This document shows positions 59,443 through 64,000 of a stretch of 64,000 nt of DNA, piece by piece. The notes beneath the pieces are model-generated. The model did not search any database, was not told the origin of the DNA, and saw only the letters and a list, made by a program, of their open reading frames with translations. Within the stretch, counting starts at the first letter, position 1. The number at the start of each line of letters is the position of its first letter. The translations under genes were made by a program, and so were the position numbers. Source of the DNA: Novosphingobium sp. (GTDB lineage: Bacteria > Pseudomonadota > Alphaproteobacteria > Sphingomonadales > Sphingomonadaceae); the NCBI RefSeq assembly GCF_020852455.1, contig NZ_JADZAT010000015.1, positions 186,001 through 250,000 of the forward strand, read 5' to 3'.

Positions 59443-60252
59443 TCAGTCGCCCTTGAAGACCGGCTTGCGCTTTTCAAGGAAGGCGTTGACCGCTTCGGCA
59501 TTGTCCCTGGTGGCATGCGCGACCGACTGCATTGCGGCCGACATTTCCAGCACCTGCCCGATCGACATTGACTGCGCGTCCCAGATAAGCCGCTTGGCCA
59601 TTCGCACCGCGAAGGGCGGGTTGCAGGCGATCCGCTCGGCCATCTTGCGCGCGGCATCGAGCAGTTGGTCGTCGGGCACAACCTGCGAAACCAGCCCGAT
59701 CTTGAGCGCTTCGGCGGCGTCGATCGTCTCGCCGGTCAGGGTCAGTTCGGCAGCCTTGGAGAAGCCGACGATCCGCTGCAACAGCCAGGCCCCGCCATCG
59801 CCCGGGATGATCCCCAGCTTGACGAAGCTTTCTGCGAATTTGGCGCTTTCGCCGGCCACGCGCAGGTCGCACATGCAGGCAAGATCAAGTCCTGCGCCGA
59901 TCGCGGGGCCATTGACTGCGGCGATTACCGGCACTTCGAGCGCGGCAAAGGCCAGCGGCAGGCGCTGAATCCCGCTCTTGTAATTGCGCCGCGTGCGGGC
60001 CGGCAGGCTGGCGTTGAGGCCGCCCGCATCGGGCTTCATCATCTTGAGGTTGCCGCCCGCCGAAAAGGCGGGGCCGGCCCCGGTCAGGATCGCCACCCGG
60101 ACATTGGGGTCATTCTCGATATCGCTCAGCCGATCGAGCAGCGTTTCGATCAGGTCGTGATCCGAAATCGGATTGCGGATTTCGGGCAGGTTGAGCGTGA
60201 TCGTGGCGATGCCGCTATCGTCGAGGCTGTAGAGGACCGGTGCGTCCGACAT
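59443..60252 (-). CDS. Enoyl-CoA hydratase/isomerase family protein
   Basis: A 269-residue crotonase-fold enzyme. VRVAILTGAGPAFSAGGNLK near residue 50 and VPVIAAVNGPAIGAGLDLACMCDLRVA near 105 form the oxyanion hole, and FAESFVKLGIIPGDGGAWLL near 135 includes a catalytic-Glu-type position (here Gly-Ile-Ile-Pro-Gly-Asp). It acts on CoA thioesters, probably in beta-oxidation or degradation of branched or aromatic acids. CAGGAGAT precedes the ATG at 60252; upstream in-frame codons run into the HupE gene. It has no operon partner of its own. Confidence 0.9.
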   Translation of the reverse strand: MSDAPVLYSLDDSGIATITLNLPEIRNPISDHDLIETLLDRLSDIENDPNVRVAILTGAGPAFSAGGNLKMMKPDAGGLNASLPARTRRNYKSGIQRLPLAFAALEVPVIAAVNGPAIGAGLDLACMCDLRVAGESAKFAESFVKLGIIPGDGGAWLLQRIVGFSKAAELTLTGETIDAAEALKIGLVSQVVPDDQLLDAARKMAERIACNPPFAVRMAKRLIWDAQSMSIGQVLEMSAAMQSVAHATRDNAEAVNAFLEKRKPVFKGD

Positions 60253-60269
60253 GAAAATCTCCTGAGTGG

Positions 60270-61253
60270 TCAACCAACCATGCGTTCGATGAACCAGAAG
60301 CTGGCCGTTATCCCGATTGCATAGCTGGCCGCAAGCACTGCCGGGCGCAAGGCCACGGGTTTGAAACGGCGCAGCAAAGCGATCACCGCCAGGCACAGGC
60401 TGATGATCAGCAGTTGCCCGGCTTCAACCCCGATGTTGAATGTCAACAGGGCGGTGGGCACGTCGCCTTCGGGCAGGCCGATTTCGCGCAAGGCGCCGGC
60501 AAAGCCAAAGCCGTGGATCAGGCCGAACCCGAAGGCGACCACCCAGGGAATGCGTTCCGACAGACGCGGTTCGCCCGGCTTCTGTTTGATAATCTCGACC
60601 GCCAGAAACACGATCGAGAGTGCTACCAGTGCCTCAACCGGGGCTTGCGGCAGACCAAACAGCCCTAGTGTAGCCCCGCCCAGCGTGATGGTATGCGCCA
60701 CCGTGAAGGCTGTTGCGGCCTTGATCACCGTCCAGGGGCGACTCAACAGCAGCACCAGCGCGATCACGAACAGCAGGTGGTCATAGCCTTCAAGGATGTG
60801 GATCACCCCCAGGCCAAGGTAACTGCGCGCCACTTCCCAGCGGTCGGGAACAGTCGCGACTTCGATCGTTGGTTCCTGCCGGGTGAGTCTGCTGGCCTGA
60901 ACCGGCCGGCCCAAAGGCGCGATCCGCACCAGCGCATCGGTAAAGGCGCCGTCCATTCCGGCGATACCGACCTTGTGCCCGGCCAGGTCCTGGCGGCAGG
61001 TCAACATGCTGTCGGCCACCAGCGCCGCGTTCTCCAATCGGGCGACTGGCGGTGACTGGGTGCAGAAGTCAGGAAACAGCGGCTTGGTGCGGGTCGCCAG
61101 GCCGCCCAGCACCGGGGCCTTCCAGACCAGCTTCCAGTGCTGCGCGTCCTTTTGGGTCAGTTCGAGGTATCCGGGGCGCAATTCGTCAGCCTGCGCCGGC
61201 AGGGCCAGCGCCAGCATGACCACAGCAAGCACAAGATGCAGCAGGCGGATCAC
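60270..61253 (-). CDS. HupE/UreJ-like membrane protein
   Basis: A 327-residue protein with a signal peptide (LHLVLAVVMLALALPAQAD), a periplasmic domain (~20-140) and then about six membrane helices. SYLGLGVIHILEGYDHLLFVIALVLLLSRP near residue 145 and FTVAHTITLGGATLGL near 185 carry the His-rich pattern of HupE/UreJ-type metal permeases, and AFGFGLIHGFGFAGALRE near 240 another. It may carry nickel or another divalent metal, but this is not established for the long form. It starts 4 bp inside the PpiC gene stop. Confidence 0.85.
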   Translation of the reverse strand: MIRLLHLVLAVVMLALALPAQADELRPGYLELTQKDAQHWKLVWKAPVLGGLATRTKPLFPDFCTQSPPVARLENAALVADSMLTCRQDLAGHKVGIAGMDGAFTDALVRIAPLGRPVQASRLTRQEPTIEVATVPDRWEVARSYLGLGVIHILEGYDHLLFVIALVLLLSRPWTVIKAATAFTVAHTITLGGATLGLFGLPQAPVEALVALSIVFLAVEIIKQKPGEPRLSERIPWVVAFGFGLIHGFGFAGALREIGLPEGDVPTALLTFNIGVEAGQLLIISLCLAVIALLRRFKPVALRPAVLAASYAIGITASFWFIERMVG

Positions 61254-62077
61254 TTCGTAAGCTCGATCGCCACATCATAGCCCTTGAGGATCCGGGCGTA
61301 ACTTTCGGACTGGGCCTTGGCCACGGCGGCGGCGCGCCAGTCATTCTCGACCCGCTGCCGCACGGTTGCCAGGCTGGGCTTGGCGGATGCTTCGCGGGCG
61401 GTAATCCTGACCAGGTGCAGCCCCAGTCCCGAAGCAATCGGGCCTTGCCACTGGCCCGGCTGCAAGCGCCGCAACGCCAGAGTGAACTCATCGCCGAACA
61501 TGCCGGAAATGTCGTTCGCAGAGGCCTTGGTCAGCTGGCCGGGGAGGGGAGCCGGAACCCCGCTGGCCGGTTTTCCAGCCCGCAGCAGCGCCAGCTTGGC
61601 ATCAGCCTGGATGCGGTTCTCCGGCGTGTCGGCCCCCAGATAGACCTGATCAAAGCTGGTGTGCGGATCCTCGGCATAGCGGGCCGGGTCTTTGTCGATC
61701 ATCGCCTGAAGTTCACCATCGCCCGGGGTGGCTGCTTCGGCATCGGCAACGGCCAGCGATTCCATCTTGCGGCGCATCCGCCGAACCACGACTTCATCGT
61801 CCTGGTCCAGCCCCAGCCGCAGCGCTTCGCGATAATAGACCTGATCGGTCACATAGTCGCGGATCAGGCCGTCAAGCTCGTCCTGCGATGGCATGCGCCG
61901 GAAGCTGTCGTAAAACCGCTGGGCCAGCGCGCCGGCCACGGCTTCATTGACCACGATCCGGCGCTCACCCAGGTCGGGTGCGCGGCCCGAGAGCAGCCAG
62001 AAGACCATGGCCCCGGCGATCAGGAAATGGACCAGCGGCTCCTTCAGGAGCCGCCGGGCAGTCGCTTTGTAATCCAT
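61250..62077 (-). CDS. Parvulin-type peptidylprolyl isomerase, membrane-anchored
   Basis: A 275-residue protein with an N-terminal membrane helix (PLVHFLIAGAMVFWLLSG), a SurA/PpiD-like helical chaperone region (residues ~40-120) and a parvulin domain (~120-235, with LQPGQWQGPIASGLGLHLVRI). It probably assists folding outside the cytoplasm. It lies between the DUF3604 gene, 18 bp upstream, and the HupE gene, which it overlaps by 4 bp. These three genes appear together in many proteobacteria. Confidence 0.85.
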   Translation of the reverse strand: MDYKATARRLLKEPLVHFLIAGAMVFWLLSGRAPDLGERRIVVNEAVAGALAQRFYDSFRRMPSQDELDGLIRDYVTDQVYYREALRLGLDQDDEVVVRRMRRKMESLAVADAEAATPGDGELQAMIDKDPARYAEDPHTSFDQVYLGADTPENRIQADAKLALLRAGKPASGVPAPLPGQLTKASANDISGMFGDEFTLALRRLQPGQWQGPIASGLGLHLVRITAREASAKPSLATVRQRVENDWRAAAVAKAQSESYARILKGYDVAIELTK

Positions 62078-62095
62078 GTCAGGCGGGCCAGTCCA

Positions 62096-63985
62096 TTATG
62101 CGGGCGAGTACCAGATTGCCGAGGTGTAGGCCCGTTCCTGATGCTTGAGCGGGATCTCGGCCGGCAGGGTCAGCTTGTACTTGACCATGTCGTAAGCCAT
62201 CCAGGTTGGCGTCGGGATTTGCAGCACGCGCACATAATAGAACGCCCGCACGGTCGGATCGAATTCCGGGTCACTCCATACGGTGGTCAGCTCGGGTGCG
62301 CCGATCGTGTTGGCATAGGTTGCGGCAGCGACATCCACGGTATCGCCAACTGCGGGCACCTTACCGCCCGCCAGCTTGCGCTTGCCGTCCATCTCGCTCC
62401 AGACGACGTCAAAGACCTTCTCATGAACCTGGCCGGCTTTATCGACCCAGCCCTTGATAACCTGGACCCGGTCAAGGTTGCCATCGACCGGATCCTTGAG
62501 CGCCGAAACGATGAAGCTGGGTGCTCCCTTGCCGCCGGTCTTCAGGCTGCCGCCCATGGGTACGCCTTGCGCATAGCCGGCCTTGACCCAATCACCCTTC
62601 AGGTCGTCTGCCTTGAAATCCCAGCCGCCGAAGAACCGCACGGTCATGCGGGGGCCGGTGGTGGCATAGACTTCCTTGCGCTTCATCGCGTCAAAGATCG
62701 CCTCGCGGGTGTTGCTGGTTGCCCAGACCGCGGCATAACCGCTGGCCAGTGATTGCCAGTTCATCCGGCCAGACGGCACACCGGGTACGAACCCGGCTGT
62801 GGCCCGCTTGGCGCTGGGTTCGACGCCGGTATGCTTGCCGAAGAAGTTGTTCTCGTCAGGCGTCGAAAGCGAGGTGTGACTGTCGGTCGAGCCGATCACA
62901 CCGAACTTGTAGGGGTTCACGCCGGTGCGCTGTTCGATCAGCATCCCGCGCTTGAGCGCTTCGCGCACGTAGGACCCGGGCAGGTCTTCCTGCTTGGTCG
63001 CGATGTTGCCCAACAGGTTGGCCTGATCCCAGCCACTGGTGCCATAACCCGCAAATTCGTCGTTGGGTGAGAGGAACGGATGGGCTTCGCTGTCGCCCTT
63101 GATCTGGGTAATTTCGGCGATCGGTTCGTGTTCGGAACGGCGGCGCGCGTATTCCGCGCTCATCGGGCCGCCGCTTGGATCGGTCAGCATCCACATCAAC
63201 CCGTTCGAGACGTTCCCGTTATGCGGGATCGCCAGAACCTGGCCGCCGGTGCTCTTTTCGTAGGCCTCCATGTAGTCCCACAGGTGTTCGGGCCATTTGG
63301 CATCGCCCGGATCAAGCGGCTTGACCGTTGACACCTTGTCCACCCCGTCGCGGAAGATGACATTGCGATGCAGGTTGTTGCCGGTCTGCATCAGGGTGTA
63401 TTCAAAGCCCATGAAGGCGGTGAACTTGCCGGGCTCGTTGTACCGCTCGACCGTGTCCATATGTTCGGTCCATAGCTTGGCAGTGCGCTTCTCGGCGGCT
63501 GCGGTGTCGCTCATCGCCGGGTTGGGCTTACCCGATGCGCGTACCGCCAGCATTTCACCCATGGCCTTGAGCGATTCTTCCGGGCTCGCGTGCATCATGT
63601 CATACCAGCGGAGCAGCTGCGGATCGGTGATCATCATCCGCGGTGCATCATAAAGCGCCTTGGTCGAACCTATCCCCTCGGCGTGGTCAGAGATGACCAG
63701 GAAGTCGAGCGGGCGGGCCAGCTTGGCCTTGCTGCCGGTGGTTGCTTCAACCTCTTCGCCGCGAGCGAAGCGCAGCGCCTCCTCCGGGCCAAGCCGGGTG
63801 CCAAACCCGAAAGCATCGACCGAATTCGACGTGTGCAGGTGGGTATCACCCCACAGCACCTTTTCGGGATAGGCGGTGTTCTTGACTTCAACCTTGCCGC
63901 CAACGGCCTGCTTGACCTTGTCGCAGCTGCTGGTGAGCGCCGTTGCGGCCAGCAGCAGGGCGACCGCGCCCAGAGACTTTTTCAT
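62096..63985 (-). CDS. DUF3604 family lipoprotein, PHP-like metal-dependent hydrolase fold
   Basis: A 629-residue exported protein. KKSLGAVALLLAATALTSSC is a lipoprotein signal with lipobox TSSC (Cys near residue 21). The DUF3604 domain fills the rest: WGDTHLHTSNSVDAFGFG near residue 45, FLVISDHAEGIG near 95, VLAIPHNGNVSNG near 250 and VIGSTDSHTSLSTPDENN near 360. These are the His/Asp motifs of a PHP-like metal site. It is probably a periplasmic or outer-membrane hydrolase; the substrate is unknown. The ATG at 63985 was chosen because AAAGGA lies 6 bp before it; an in-frame ATG at 63991 touches that site. It is first of three genes with PpiC and HupE. Confidence 0.9.
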   Translation of the reverse strand: MKKSLGAVALLLAATALTSSCDKVKQAVGGKVEVKNTAYPEKVLWGDTHLHTSNSVDAFGFGTRLGPEEALRFARGEEVEATTGSKAKLARPLDFLVISDHAEGIGSTKALYDAPRMMITDPQLLRWYDMMHASPEESLKAMGEMLAVRASGKPNPAMSDTAAAEKRTAKLWTEHMDTVERYNEPGKFTAFMGFEYTLMQTGNNLHRNVIFRDGVDKVSTVKPLDPGDAKWPEHLWDYMEAYEKSTGGQVLAIPHNGNVSNGLMWMLTDPSGGPMSAEYARRRSEHEPIAEITQIKGDSEAHPFLSPNDEFAGYGTSGWDQANLLGNIATKQEDLPGSYVREALKRGMLIEQRTGVNPYKFGVIGSTDSHTSLSTPDENNFFGKHTGVEPSAKRATAGFVPGVPSGRMNWQSLASGYAAVWATSNTREAIFDAMKRKEVYATTGPRMTVRFFGGWDFKADDLKGDWVKAGYAQGVPMGGSLKTGGKGAPSFIVSALKDPVDGNLDRVQVIKGWVDKAGQVHEKVFDVVWSEMDGKRKLAGGKVPAVGDTVDVAAATYANTIGAPELTTVWSDPEFDPTVRAFYYVRVLQIPTPTWMAYDMVKYKLTLPAEIPLKHQERAYTSAIWYSPA

Positions 63986-64000
63986 TGCCATTCCTTTCGT

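Overview
This 64-kb window reads as a chromosomal segment of a high-GC alphaproteobacterium of the order Sphingomonadales (Novosphingobium, Sphingobium or Erythrobacter-like). The evidence is a bacterial COQ4 homologue, DUF4170 and DUF3052 genes, the order yqeY-dnaG-rpoD and glyA-nrdR-trmJ, a carotenoid oxygenase, and short palindromic intergenic repeats. The genus cannot be fixed from sequence alone. Coding density is very high, with many 1-, 4- and 8-bp overlaps between genes. I see no rRNA, tRNA, CRISPR array or insertion sequence with a DDE transposase.

Layout. 1-3.2 kb: partial epoxide hydrolase, YceI, amino-acid permease. 3.3-6.8 kb: branched-chain amino-acid operon ilvB-ilvN-ilvC on the minus strand, interrupted by a paired palindromic repeat. 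7-14.4 kb: miaA/serB back to back, ferric-reductase-like protein, COQ4, DUF3052, purL and two membrane proteins. 14.4-22.9 kb: xseB-ispA-coaD-ppi-queA and tgt, with an accessory block between queA and tgt (EEP phosphohydrolase, TetR, carotenoid oxygenase, flavodoxin-fold oxidoreductase, globin-like protein). 23-28.7 kb: S9 peptidase, ABC-F ATPase, nitroreductase, a 52-residue protein, rpsD. 28.8-32.4 kb: rpiB-glyA-nrdR-trmJ on the minus strand, invaded by a GIY-YIG nuclease gene between two inverted palindromes. 32.6-35.7 kb: M28 peptidase with a premature amber codon and a Sel1-repeat protein. 35.7-40.6 kb: yqeY-dnaG-rpoD, invaded by a second GIY-YIG gene flanked by a different palindrome family. 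40.8-47.3 kb: carA, two unknown genes, carB, greA, DUF4170. 47.4-50.7 kb: a YqjD/YqjE-like membrane operon and eno. 50.7-64 kb: a Vps62-like protein, a five-gene plus-strand operon with DUF1214/DUF1254, EamA, aldo/keto reductase, ribH, a regulator-like ribB, enoyl-CoA hydratase, and a HupE-PpiC-DUF3604 cassette.

The most interesting signal is the pairing of two homologous GIY-YIG nuclease genes with two families of REP-like palindromes. In each case the gene lies between inverted copies, its C-terminal codons run into a repeat, and the unit sits co-directionally inside a housekeeping operon directly before the next start codon. A gene-less pair of the first family in the ilv operon looks like the non-autonomous form. 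Within and between copies, stems differ by compensating changes around constant loops. This resembles the REPIN/RAYT relationship, but with a GIY-YIG nuclease in place of the Y1 transposase; that role is inference. Second is a DNA-binding-domain fusion of RibB, with a 12+12-bp perfect palindrome just before its own start codon and a GTP-cyclohydrolase-II-like domain lacking the zinc cysteines.
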